Shown here: piece by piece, positions 37,968 through 49,123 of the stretch
Numbering within the stretch: the first letter of the stretch is position 1
Layout: the number at the start of each line of letters is the position of its first letter
Source: Acanthacorydalis orientalis
Lineage: Eukaryota > Arthropoda > Insecta > Megaloptera > Corydalidae
DNA: 64,000 nt
Assembly: GCA_034766995.1 (NCBI GenBank)
Contig: CM068315.1
Location: 53,146,556 to 53,210,555 of the forward strand
Direction: 5' to 3'
Translations under genes and position numbers: made by a program
The notes under the pieces: generated by a model
Told to the model about the DNA's origin: nothing
Seen by the model: the letters and a program-made list of their open reading frames with translations, nothing else
Database searches by the model: none

Positions 37968-39244
37968 TTAGGTTGTAACATATCAAGTTGCCGAATTGCA
38001 GTCAGTCAGAGGTCGGCCGCGATTGAGAAACGTTCTGTGCAATACTTTACAAGTTCAGCTATTTGGAATTGACTAATGTAGTGTACCCTTCAATTGTTTT
38101 TAAATACGGAGTTATTGTTGTTATTTTTTTATATCCTTTAACAGGAAGGTGTCCACAAAAGATTTGCATCTACTTTTTTATATCAGTTCAAGCTGGGACA
38201 CGATGCACCGGTAGCAAGTAGAAATATCAATGGAGCTTTCGGAGAGGGTCAGTTAGCCAGAGAACAATTCAATTATGGTTCAAAAAATTTCATTCCGGTA
38301 ATATGAATCTCGACAATGAGCCTCGAGGAAGGCCCAAAACCATTGTGAACGAAGAACATTTGGGAGCCATGGTGGAAGCTAATCCACATACAACAGTTCG
38401 AGCTCTCGCATGTGATTTAAGTGTTTGGTGTTATGGCTGTTTCTCATCACCCCGGTGTAATAGGAAAGGTGAAAAAGGTGGAGAAGTGGGTGCCGCACGA
38501 ATTGGCAGACGGTCAGAAACTGAGACGCTTAGAGGTGTGTTCTTCATTGATGATTCGAAATGATGAAACGCCATTTTTGAGTCGAATCATTAATTGTGAT
38601 GAAAAGTGGATTCTGTATGATAACAGAAAAAGATCTGTACAACGGTTAAATGCAAATGAAGCTTCAGGGTACGCACCCAAGCTGTCATTACACACAAAAA
38701 AAAACTGGTTACTGTATGGCGGACAAATGAAGGAATAATCCGTTATTCTCTTTTAAAACCAGGCGAAGCAATTACGGCTGATTCATATCGTCGCAAAATC
38801 GACAATATTATCGAAAATTTCAAAACAAAACAGCCAATGCTGATCAATAAATATGGGCCAATACTGTTGCAAGATAATGCTCAACCACACACATCACGAA
38901 TAACAATTTCCAAATTAAATTCATTAAATTATAGAATTTTACCGCATCCCCCTTATTCACTAGATCTTTCAACGACAGACCATCATCTTTTTCGCTACTT
39001 GGAATATTATTTAAGAAATAAAAAAAATCCGAAACCAAACAGAACTGATTCAAGGATTCGAAGACTTTATAAGCTCTACAAATGACGATTTTTATAAAAA
39101 TCGGATAAACAATCTAATTTCTCGTTGGCAAGAGACCATTGAAGCTGATGGAGCTTATTTTGATTAAATATATTTTGTTTTGTTAAAAATATCGCGTTTT
39201 AATTCTCACCTACAAATCCCGCAATTTCATATGTCACACCCTAA
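37968..39244 (+). mobile_element. Full-length mariner (cecropia/Hsmar1-like), 1277 bp
   Basis: TA duplications flank it at 37966-37967 and 39245-39246. Inverted ends: TTAGGTTGTAACATATCAAG left, and TTAGGGTGTGACATATGAAA reversed at the right. The length is standard for mariner. The C-terminal ending SRWQETIEADGAYFD resembles the Hsmar1/SETMAR group. Confidence 0.9.
38160..39166 (+). pseudogene. mariner transposase, DD34D, frameshifted
   Basis: Readable blocks in several frames: YQFKLGHDAPVASRNINGAF (HTH), NEPRGRPKTIVNEEHLGAMV, INCDEKWILYDNRKRSVQ (first Asp), LLQDNAQPHTSRITISKLNS (second Asp), then HPPYSLDLSTTDHHLF. Exactly 34 residues separate the second and third Asp. Frameshifts near 38290, 38420 and 38735, and at the C-terminus near 39080, inactivate it. 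Confidence 0.85.
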
Positions 39245-40006
39245 TATATATATATATATATAAAATCAATATATTCATAAAAAATGTACCAATAAAATAC
39301 CTATTAAATAGAGATAAAAACAGAATAATTAGCTATAAATATTCCGAAATACAATTTTTATTTTTATTACATAATCAGTGACAGCTCCAGTAAATATTGA
39401 CAGATATATAAAGCGTACCGGTGCAAAGATACACACACACACACACACACCCCAACGTTTCAAGGCAACCGTGTTGTTTTTCATTACAGTGAAATATAGT
39501 TTAGTCGAAGCACTCTAAAACCGGTTGGTTTCGTGATAACGGTAAGGATATTTAAATTTTAATAACGTTTTCGGGGTTACACGTTCACTACTACTATGCT
39601 GCCATAGTGTGCGCCTAGTGAAAGGGCGTAATCTCGTCACCAGCAAATGCTCTACCTCCAGAGCTTGATGTACTTGCGCGGCCGTCTAGATTGAAATCTG
39701 TGCGAAATGACGAGGTGGGTGTACATCGTGAAGTTTTTATGCGCGACCTAAATTAAAAATGACTTCGTCGTTTTTTTTTCGGGACACTTTTAATGCTCTA
39801 AATGAAAAATGCATTCGTAAAAATCGCGGATAAATGAAGACAAATTACGGCTGATTCTATTCTCTGTTCGTTTTTGTGCGTTTTTCTTTTCTTTTTTACC
39901 TTATAAAACATTCTATAAAAACAGTTGATCGAAGAACGAACCAATAAGGGCTATTTATATATTAATTACAAATTAATATTGTCTGAGTGTTTTGGTATTT
40001 TTGTAA

Positions 40007-40068
<62 letters not shown>

Positions 40069-40268
40069 CAGCTATTTATGACCTGGATAAATGATATAAA
40101 AGTTGAAACTAAATATTTCTTATGAAAAATGAAAATACTTTAATATTTGACTGTTTATAAAACGCAGATGGTAAAACAATAATTGTCATTGAAGTTTAAC
40201 TCCAAATATTTTGGATAACAGCCAAGTGATCATAACAAACGAGAAAAACATTTATGATACAAAATTTG

Positions 40269-40306
<38 letters not shown>

Positions 40307-40463
40307 TAGAATTGATAGTGTGTACTAATGGAAAACAAAACGAATTTTTTTGAACTAAAGGTCGTTGAAGATAACTATAAATAAATACATACATACACAC
40401 ACTCATATATATATATATATATATTTAAAAATGATTATTACATAAAAACGAGTAATTTATATA
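39245..40463. other. MXD intron, noncoding
   Basis: A CA run at 39431-39450 and (TA)n arrays at 40007-40067 and 40273-40304. A moderately GC-rich stretch (39440-39740) without a readable domain. Confidence 0.55.
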
Positions 40464-41381
40464 TTAGGTTGGTGCAAAAATAATTGCGGTTTTTACGTTT
40501 CTAGTATAAAGATGCATATGTAAGTTGAAAATTATATTTTTTAATAAAAACAAAGACCACTGGCCTGCGCAAATTTCTCCCAACAGGAAACAAGTCTGTT
40601 TAATTTGAATTGTCGACATTTCAGCGCTAATATGAAAATATCAAGATTTCTTATATTTAAATCGCGTGCGACTTGAACATATATGAACATTTTTTTTAAA
40701 ACAGCTTTCTTATTCACTCTATGTGAGTTTACTCGTTTAACATTGAATTATGTTTCTTTACATCATCATCAGTAATGTGGATTGAAAAAGGTCTCGGGGA
40801 AAACGAAATGAGCCTGCGTTAACCATTTCAAAGGCGAGTCTCCAACCGAAGAAGGTGGTGTTGTGCATCTCGCGGGACTGGAAGGGTGTTGTGTATTACA
40901 AGCTTTTCCCAAATAATCAGACGATAAATCTGGAGAAATATCGTGCTCAATTGGACCAATTAAACGCAGCAATCGACCAAAAGCGTCCAGAATTGACCAA
41001 TCGGAACGGTATCGTTTTCCATCAAGACATTGTTCTTTTGCAGACTCGGATAAATTGGTGCAGTTCGGTTAGGACGTCCTACCTCACACACCATATTCAC
41101 CTGATCTTGCACCTTCAGATTATCATTCATTTCGGTACCTACAGAATGTCCTAAATGGAAAAAACTTCACTTCTTTGAAATCCTGCAGAAACCACCTGGA
41201 TCAATTCATCGCCCAGAAAGATGGCAAGCTCTGGGAGGACGAAATTATGAAACCAGGTGAAAGATGGTGGATGGTGGATGGAAAATGACACACACGTATT
41301 AGAATAAATATATGTATAAATAAGTAAACGCTGGTTTTGAATTTCACCTTAAAAACGATACTAACTTTTGTTCCAATCCAA
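40464..41381 (+). mobile_element. mariner with its N-terminal half replaced
   Basis: Ends TTAGGTTGGTGCAAAAATAA (after TA 40462-40463) and, reversed, TTGGATTGGAACAAAAGTTA (before TA 41382-41383). Coding from about 40800: KKVVLCISRDWKGVVYYKLF, QLNAAIDQKRPELTNRNGI, FHQD, then frameshifts and LNGKNFTSLKSCRNHLDQF. The first ~170 codons are missing; 40604-40763 is instead a dispersed repeat also found inverted at 47693-47850. Confidence 0.85.
40604..40763 (+). repeat. Dispersed repeat copy 1, inside the mariner
   Basis: About 155 bp match the inverse of 47693-47850. Shared blocks include TGTCGACA/GTTTCAGCGCTAATA-like sequence, TATCAAGATTTCTTATATTT and GTTTACTCGTTTAAC. It lies where the mariner N-terminus should be. 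Confidence 0.75.
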
Positions 41382-42420
41382 TAAATTTCTTTTGATCAAT
41401 TCAGATACTTCATTTTTATTATTAATATCGTATTAGCATTTATTCCTCTTCTTATCGAATGAAATTATTTGGATACTTTTATTAGAACATTAAAAAAACC
41501 GATATATAACCTTTTTTTTAAAAAAAACTACATTTCTGTATACTACCTATACCAGAAAATTTTCAAATTTTACTTCTTACTGGTTTACATTTCTAATTTG
41601 TTTCTAGAATATTTGTTAAATGTTCATTCATTTCCGAGAACTAAACAAGATATAATAAATAAGTGGTAGATAGTATTATATTTTAAATACTCATTAACGT
41701 TTAACGATTGAAAACAGTGAAAGACAACAATTAATGATGAACTGTGTTTCTATTATGTAAATTGAAGTAATATTTAATACAATTCGAGTTTAGAAAATGA
41801 CTGCAATCGATACGAACGACTGCTTATCCGAATAATAAAGAAAAAGTTTCCCGGCGACGATTTACATGAAATAATCTCGTATAAATCAAACGAGCAGTAA
41901 CAAACAGTGCTGACGAACGTCTCAAATAACGAAAGTTTTTTTTTTTTTATTTGCCAATAAATTATTCACTCGATGCAGTCCACAGACAGTTTAAAAAGAA
42001 CAAAGAGACTCGCCGAAGAAAGTAAATGTCATCGCTTACATAATACACGAGAAAAAATTAACAGAGAAATAAACGATTGTCATCCATTGTACAATTTGTT
42101 ACCGGAAAGAAAACTTCAGTCGCAAACTTGTTCTTTTTATTTCGTTCATGATATTAAACTTCCTTTATATCTTCGTTCTGCTTCTGTCTGTTCACTTGAA
42201 CGATCATTGATAATGACTCGTGTAATGATCTTTTTCCATTCGTTTTCACCGTTGCCCAGTTACAAAGTAAAAACTTTGCGCACAGAGGGTAGTTCGCGTC
42301 ATTTGTATTTACTCGGAGCGGACGGTTCAGTTTTCTCTACTAAATATATTAGTTCCTAAATGGTTTCGTATACATTTAGGAGACTATTTTTAACGGAACG
42401 ATATTTTTCAATAAATTATA
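41382..42420. other. MXD intron, noncoding
   Basis: It carries a 128-codon open frame (41973-42359) without a recognisable domain, start context or splice partner. I treat it as chance. Confidence 0.5.
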
Positions 42421-42773
42421 TTAACACTTTATCGACCGGGCGGTTTTGCTATGAACCTGTGACCTGTTACCGGGGGAATTTTTATAAAATGGGAAAAAAC
42501 ATTGATCGTTTCTTTCAAATTCTTCTGTATTTTGAAGTAATTTAGATATTGAAATGCAAATTTAAGGACATACTAAAAAGGTTTCGATTATAATTTCTAC
42601 ATTATTTATTCAACATTATTAAAATGACATATTATTGAAAAAACTAATATATCTTTGTTTTTTATACTATTTACACTTTATATTATCAAATTTATGCATA
42701 CAAAACTTTAACAATTCACCTTTATGTGATACTTGGGGAAACAATCAATATGTAAAGGAATTTTGCACTCGTT

Positions 42774-42845
<72 letters not shown>

Positions 42846-43536
42846 TGTACTCTTCCTTATATTATGAGAAGCATAAACCCGGCATGTTGGTCCACACGCG
42901 GACGACGCCTTGTAGGAAATGAATTATCAGAGGCACTTTCGCTTGAAATATCGCCAGTGTCATTACGGTCACAATCATCAGGAATATCTGATAGAAAAAC
43001 ATCTGCACAATTTTCTTCTAAAAGTATATTTTCGTTTCCGGTATCCATTTTATCGGTATTTCAATTCAAAATATAAAGCAGAGAATAAAATGTCAAACAG
43101 TATAATTATAATTGATTGTTATAATTTTTATTTTCGTTATTGAATAAATATTGTAAGTTAAGTGTTTAATTATAGAAAAATATAAATCGTTCCAACATTT
43201 ATGATAACGGAATACTAATTCAAATTTTTTGATAGCTCCACTACAAATCGACGTATTTTATTATTGCAGTTCACGCGACTGTTTACCATGGACTGAACTG
43301 GATAGCCCCAATCTTCATAAAATATAAAACGATGCGAAGATAACGGTTATTGAATACGACACTGCATATCTCCTAGGACATCGAATTTTTGCACTTTTTA
43401 GCAAGAGGAAAAACGCTTTTAATGGTTACAGATCCTAATACGATTATTTCATATGGGAAGCCAATTGGCATTACCCGTAGAAAACGCTAATTTTATTTAG
43501 GAAGCCAATTGGCGTGCCCGGTCGTCAAAGTGTTAA
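42421..43536 (-). mobile_element. Second piggyBac-like remnant, 1.1 kb
   Basis: TTAA at both edges (42421-42424, 43533-43536), within inverted ends TTAACACTTTATCGACCGGG (left) and TTAACACTTTGACGACCGGG (right, reversed). The subterminal motif GAAGCCAATTGGC occurs twice near the right end. The ends differ from those of the element at 5838, so it is another family. Most of the transposase is gone, replaced in part by CA/TA repeats (42776-42842). Confidence 0.85.
42857..43048 (-). pseudogene. piggyBac transposase N-terminal fragment
   Basis: Reads MDTGNENILLEENCADVFLS, then an acidic Asp/Ser stretch (DIPDDCDRNDTGDISSES) and a basic RRRPR. Acidic, low-complexity N-termini of this kind are usual in piggyBac transposases. 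Orientation agrees with the element's ends. The catalytic domain is absent. Confidence 0.6.
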
Positions 43537-43604
43537 CGATTCGATGCAAAAATAAATCATGTATGAAAATTAATTCCAATTACTCAAACTATATGAACGT
43601 AATT

Positions 43605-44025
43605 ACCTAAATATGGGATTGGAGAGAGAGGATTTATAATTACTGTTGCTCCTCAAAATGATATTTGTCCTCAAGGGAGAAAATATCATGTAAAAGCTGT
43701 ACCTATAATAACAAATAATTATAAAACTCCGATTATTCAAGTATGAATAAGTTTATAGGATCCATCATATAATCCACGTCCAATATGGAAACAGATACAA
43801 ATAAAGAAAAAAGAGGCTCCATTATCGTGAACTGTTCGTAGTAATCAACCATAATTTACATCCCGATAGGTATGAGCTACTCTAGAACAAGCTATTTCAA
43901 TATTAGCTGTATGGTGTATAGCTGAACATAATCCTGTTAAAATTTTAATAATTAAACATGATGCAAGTAAAGATCCAAAATTTCATCAAGCTGAGATATT
44001 TGAGGGGGTTGGTAAATCAATTAAA
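43605..44025 (-). pseudogene. Numt: mitochondrial cytochrome b fragment
   Basis: With the invertebrate mitochondrial code the minus strand reads [40 protein letters not shown], then [19 protein letters not shown], and ends [23 protein letters not shown]. This covers roughly codons 20-150 of cob. An in-frame TAA after MIGVL and changes at conserved sites show it is not functional. TGA reads as Trp, confirming mitochondrial origin. Confidence 0.92.
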
Positions 44026-44027
44026 GA

Positions 44028-44330
44028 AAAATTATCCCCATACAAGTGTTGTATCCATGAAAAAACTCGCTGATTTGAAGTACAACTTGCTGCCCCATCC
44101 AGCCTATTCTCCAGATATGATCCCCTCAGATTTCCATCTGTTCCCAAAACTTAAAAAATCCTTGGTGGTAGGCGATTTTCGTCAGATGAAGAACTCATAG
44201 CAACAGTGAATCGCTATTTTGGGGATCTACAAGAAAATGTTTTTCAGGAAGGCATAAAAGCAGTGGAGTATCGCTGGATGAAGTGCACTGAAGTTCAGGG
44301 AGACCATATTGAAAAATAAAAGTAATTTAA
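44028..44330 (+). mobile_element. mariner 3' fragment joined to the numt
   Basis: Reads PHTSVVSMKKLADLKYNLLP, HPAYSPDMIPSDFHLFPKLK, then FGDLQENVFQEGIKAVEYRW and QGDHIEK-stop. It starts within a few bases of the cytochrome b numt edge. Close relative of the minus-strand fragment at 46168-46395. Confidence 0.85.
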
Positions 44331-44387
44331 AAACATAAGTTATATTCTTTCATAGTTAGGCCGCAAACTGTTCAAATTGCTCTCGTG

Positions 44388-44450
<63 letters not shown>

Positions 44451-44563
44451 GTAAATATATATCATCATCATCTTCAGCCCCTGTAAATCCACTGCTGGAT
44501 AAAGGCCTCTTCCATGATTTTCCATTTTGTTCGATTCAGTGCCTCTCTTTTCCACAGTTTATG

Positions 44564-44630
<67 letters not shown>

Positions 44631-45243
44631 TTGAAAATATTAAGAAAAAAATTAATATAATAAGGATTTTCAAATTTGTTGAAATTAATTCATTTAATGT
44701 ATTGATATTTTATATACATTTCCATATATGAAGCTATTTAAAAATTGATGAAATTCAATAAAAAAAATGCACAAAAACATGGAAGAAGGATCAATTATGG
44801 TTTTAACATTTGTAATTTGTTAGTTAATGTTAATGTGAAATGTTGACATGACCATGCATTAAAATTTGAAGGAAAACTTAATGCACACCTGTCAGTTCGG
44901 TTAGCCGTTTGAATACAAATTAGCAAACCAGTTGGGAAACAGTCTAACAGAACTTCGAACACATTTTTATCCTTAAATTCGGATATCGAAAATAAGTGTA
45001 GATATTCGTACGTACAGACATACATTCTTACACACCGGATATACTGAAACATTTTAGATCATCTGTAGTAACTTTTTTTATAACACTTGTTAACAACTGT
45101 AGGCCATAATATATGTTTGTGTTTTAATAAAATTATTTACATTTTTAATGCACTCTTATAAAATAGTATTCACTTATAAGTTATATATTTAATTTTCTTG
45201 AACAAAATTAATAAAACTTTAGAGCTTTAAAAAATGATTAAAT

Positions 45244-45282
<39 letters not shown>

Positions 45283-45725
45283 ACATATTTATATAAAAAA
45301 GGAGCGGTACACTAAATAATTAACGGGCGTTCTGTCTTTGGTAGCAGAATCTAAATTATAATAAAAATAACTGAAAATTCTTTGTTATACAAAATTACTG
45401 AAAGAATATAGAATTGAAATGTGAATTATCTATTGTCACGACATTAAACCATCGTCGTTAGCTTTTCGTGATGGAAACACTCTATTTTGTTCATAATAAC
45501 TGTTCTCGCTAAAAAGATTTATACTTTTGAAATAAATTAAATTTTAATGATTTCCATCGTAGTATATAGTCAGTCTAAATTGACGCGAAAATAGAAAGAA
45601 ATACATAAAGAAAAAACTATTTATGACTTTTTTTACAACATAATATATTCAAACATGAAGAATACCTAAGAACCTAATTTAATGAATTTAACTTGAAACC
45701 TACGAGCTGACAAAGTAAACATTGA
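44331..45725. other. MXD intron with TA arrays
   Basis: Large (TA)n arrays at 44390-44444 and 44568-44626 flank a LINE-like piece. No exon seen in 44630-45720; a CA/TA run lies at 45243-45282. Confidence 0.55.
44464..44562. mobile_element. LINE-derived fragment between two TA arrays
   Basis: It begins with an ATC trinucleotide run, then TTCAGCCCCTGTAAATCCAC and TGCTGGATAAAGGCCTCTTC. This looks like a common arthropod non-LTR retrotransposon 3' segment, recognised from memory of the motif only. Confidence 0.5.
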
Positions 45726-45800
45726 GTGACGAGTATCTATGTTGACAATAAGTGTCAACATAGATACTCGTCACTTTGTCCGCAGGACAAAGCGACGAGT
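45726..45800. repeat. Double overlapping palindrome
   Basis: First palindrome: 22-bp perfect arms (45726-45747, 45753-45774) around a 5-nt loop. Second: 16-bp arms (45766-45781, 45785-45800) with one mismatch around GCA. They share the ACTCGTCAC segment. It sits at the start of the DUF4817-type element and may be part of its terminal structure. Confidence 0.85.
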
Positions 45801-46545
45801 GAAATGTGGGTTTTTATTATTAAGAGAAGATCAATTAATTTCACATCACCGCGTGCATCGTCGTCATTTTAAAGTTCGAACAGGACCACCTGAGTCAACG
45901 ATTAATCGTTTGGTTTGCACGTTTTCGACAAGGTGTAGTTGGTGACCATCCAGCATTTGGAAGGCATCGTTCGTTTCTAACGGAGGAAAATATTCAATGT
46001 GTACAAGACAGTATTGAGCAAAGTCCTGAAACGTCACCCTGAAGAAGTTCAATCAAACTTGGAATATCTTGGAGCTTACCGCAAAGGATTTAGGCTGCAT
46101 TAAAAATAATCGCATACGAAGTGCATTTTGCACAAGAGCTAAAGCAAACATATTATCAGCATTTATTGTAGGTCCTCAAAACAGCGATTCACTGTTGCTA
46201 TGAGTTGTTCATCTGATGAAAATCGCCTACCATCAAGGATTTTTCAAGTTTTGGGAACAGATGGAAATCTGAGGGGGTCATATCTGGAGAATAGGCTGGA
46301 TGTGGCGGCAAGTTATATTTAAAATCAACGAGTTTTGTCATGGATACAATTGTATGGGGACGTGCATTGTCCTGATGAAAATTTTTACAAGACAATTTGG
46401 CGAAAACATTATTCTTAAAAAAATTTACACAAGATTTTAATTGGCCTGCGCATTCGCTTGGTTTGAGCCCTCACGATTTTTTTCTTTGGGGCTACTTAAA
46501 AGAACGTGTGTGTAGGTCAATAAGCCAAAAATCATTCTTTATTAC
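45775..46545 (+). mobile_element. DUF4817-type transposon, interrupted by mariner DNA
   Basis: The N-terminal HTH region reads FKVRTGPPESTINRLV, FRQGVVGDHPAFGRHRSF and LTEENIQCVQDSIEQSPETS with frameshifts. This is the DUF4817 pattern of insect transposases. The C-terminal DDE block NWPAHSLGLSPHDFFLWGYL resumes at about 46440. The catalytic middle is missing, and 46168-46395 is an inverted mariner piece. Confidence 0.7.
46168..46395 (-). mobile_element. mariner fragment nested in the DUF4817-type element
   Basis: The minus strand reads FHQDNARPHTIVSMTKLVDF, KYNLPPHPAYSPDMTPSDFH and LFPKLEKSLMVGDFHQ. It is close to the plus-strand fragment at 44028, covering the second catalytic Asp through the third. 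No mariner terminus at either edge. Confidence 0.8.
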
Positions 46546-46547
46546 AA

Positions 46548-46548
46548 C

Positions 46549-46595
<47 letters not shown>

Positions 46596-46597
46596 TT

Positions 46598-46644
<47 letters not shown>

Positions 46645-46646
46645 TT

Positions 46647-46681
<35 letters not shown>
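46548..46681. repeat. Compound (TA)n array with GATTTATTA spacers
   Basis: Three TA runs of 30-44 bp separated by two identical GATTTATTA-type spacers, giving a higher-order period of about 50 bp. Confidence 0.9.
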
Positions 46682-46694
<13 letters not shown>

Positions 46695-46920
46695 ATATAG
46701 AACAACATACGAGAAGAAATTCAAGCGTTATGTTCAGAAATTCTGAGAGAAGTGATGGGGAAAATGCAATAGAAAGAACCGGAATTTGTGAACCCAAAAA
46801 TGGACATCAATTACGTGATGTCATTTGTCATATGTTATCAGGAAAATTTCTCCATCCATGTATTATACTTTTAAAAATAAACAAAAATGAAAATAGAAAA
46901 CAAAAAAAATATGAATTATA

Positions 46921-46953
<33 letters not shown>

Positions 46954-47418
46954 ATGTTTGAATGTACTCAAATCAAATAAACAATGCATTTTTAATTCGA
47001 CAAATCCACAGTTTATGCAATAATACCTGTAAATTTGCTGAAGTACATTCATATCTAATGAATCATTTGTAATCAGATTAATGAGATTATTTTTATATGG
47101 GCGCACTGAACGAATGAACCCGTGAGATTAAATGAATTAATTATTCTCGTTCGGTCATTAATTAATATGAGTTTCCTATCAGAGTATCTGGTAAGTCGGT
47201 TAGATTTAGTGGTTGGAACACAATGCACTAAAACTGAGTTATTACGAATTCAAATTCTTCGATGAGATATGATCTGTTTAAGTAATAAATTATATTGTAC
47301 GATGACGTTTTTACAGTAAATATCATTTAAAGAAAATGTTCAATGCATCCAAAGTTAGTTTAGTATGAAAGTTGGTACTAAATTCGACACACACACACAC
47401 ATACACACACACACACAC

Positions 47419-47483
<65 letters not shown>

Positions 47484-47692
47484 CGAGTAGTTTACTAATA
47501 AGATACACAAGAATAAACTCCATATTTTGTAAATACTGACTGTTTTATCAATATTTCGATGCAGAATGTATATCAGCACAAACAACAACACTGCACAATA
47601 AATAAATGTACATTTTCCAAGGTACGAGGTAATTTAAGGCAATACGAGTGCAAGATTCATAAAATTTTTACAGAAATTATACTGTTTGCAAT

Positions 47693-47850
47693 CGAAAGAA
47701 ACATAACTGAAAGTTAAACGGGTAAACTCTCATACAGTGAACAAGAAAGCTATTGAAAAAAATGTTCAAACATGATCAAATGGCACGTGATTTAAATATA
47801 AGAAATCTTGATATTTTCATATTAGCGCTGAAATGTCGACAGTTCAAAAC
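47693..47850 (-). repeat. Dispersed repeat copy 2
   Basis: Inverse copy of 40604-40763. Not next to mariner ends here, so it is likely an independent repeat. Confidence 0.7.
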
Positions 47851-48727
47851 AAATATTGCAATTGTCAAAACCGAAACATTAAATTATATTCGCGCGTGTC
47901 TGCCCGATCTAAATTTACTAATTGAAATTTTAATCTCTTAAGATAAATTTATCAACTGATTTTATACAGAATGTTACATGACGAGTAAACAAATAATGAA
48001 TATACTCACTTTATAATGAAATAAATCAGTTCAGTCATCAAGTACCGAATTACCTGTGAATTCATTCGACCAGTTATTTCAGTTTATTTGCGAATGTGAA
48101 TTCCGTCATTGTTTCTGTGATATGGTGAACGACACGAAATTAATTTTAACAAAATGTAAGAATGAAATTCTTTTATAAAATGTACAGTTGTAAATGAGAC
48201 ATTTTCGAAATTATTAATTAAAAATTAAACGAATTAACGTAAGACTGAATACATGAACCTCTAACCAATAGATTTATTTAATTATTATTTTTACCATTAT
48301 ATATTTTTTTTTAAAAAAAATCGTTTATTTTCAGATTCGAAAAATAACCAATTTTAACAGCTATACATATTTTACGTTTTAAATTTTTAAATGAAAATAA
48401 TAACAATAATTTCAAATTACAGGCTTTATTTAAAGACTGCTAATAGAAATAAACAGGAATCGCTAGTCTTTATGACAATTATAGTTTTAAAGATTTTTTA
48501 ACTTTTATTGTTTTTATGGAGTGATTTATAGATACCATAATGTGTTTATATATACACACACACACACACATATACACACATATACACATATACACTTATA
48601 TTTGATTAAAAAATGAAACAAAGAATGAAAAACTTATACTAGAATATAACATTCCTGACAAATATAAAAACATTTATAAAAAAAAAAGCTGTAAACCGAG
48701 TGAACTCTGAATATTATAATTTATTAT

Positions 48728-48970
48728 TTGGACAAATATGTAAAAATATATTTGTACAATTTAATTGCTAAATTTTTAAATATAGGCTTCGTCATTCCAC
48801 AACGTTATGTATTCGGAATAATGGGTTCTCTGGCTCTCATGACTGCATTTACAATACGAATTAGCTTGTCTATTACGATTCTGGCAATGGTTGTAGAGAT
48901 AAGCTCCGACAATACAACCGAAGTAACTTACGGGATATGTCCTATAAAAGATTCATCTTCTTATAGAATT
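48728..48970 (+). CDS. SLC17-like exon 1 (start uncertain)
   Basis: Encodes the first helix, IPQRYVFGIMG to AMVVEISS, ending SSSYRI with donor GTAAGT. Homology begins at about GFVIPQRY (48785), just after a weak acceptor-like AAATATAG. The preceding 19 codons may therefore be intron. Confidence 0.75.
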
Positions 48971-49066
48971 GTAAGTGCACAATTTAGAATTTAATCAAGG
49001 TTCCATACTTGCAACAATTCCCTGTATAATAATTTCAGTTGCAATGATTTATGAATAAATAAATAA

Positions 49067-49123
<57 letters not shown>

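Larger units (their letters stand above)
46546..48727. other. Noncoding, upstream of the SLC17 gene
   Basis: A compound TA array at 46548-46681, arrays at 46919-46942 and 47419-47484 with CA runs, and a dispersed repeat at 47693-47850. The SLC17 promoter and any 5' noncoding exon would lie here, but none can be pinpointed. Confidence 0.5.

Noticed and set aside
41973..42359. 128-codon plus-strand open frame
   Set aside because: No recognisable domain, no splice partner, and not in a conserved context; likely chance.
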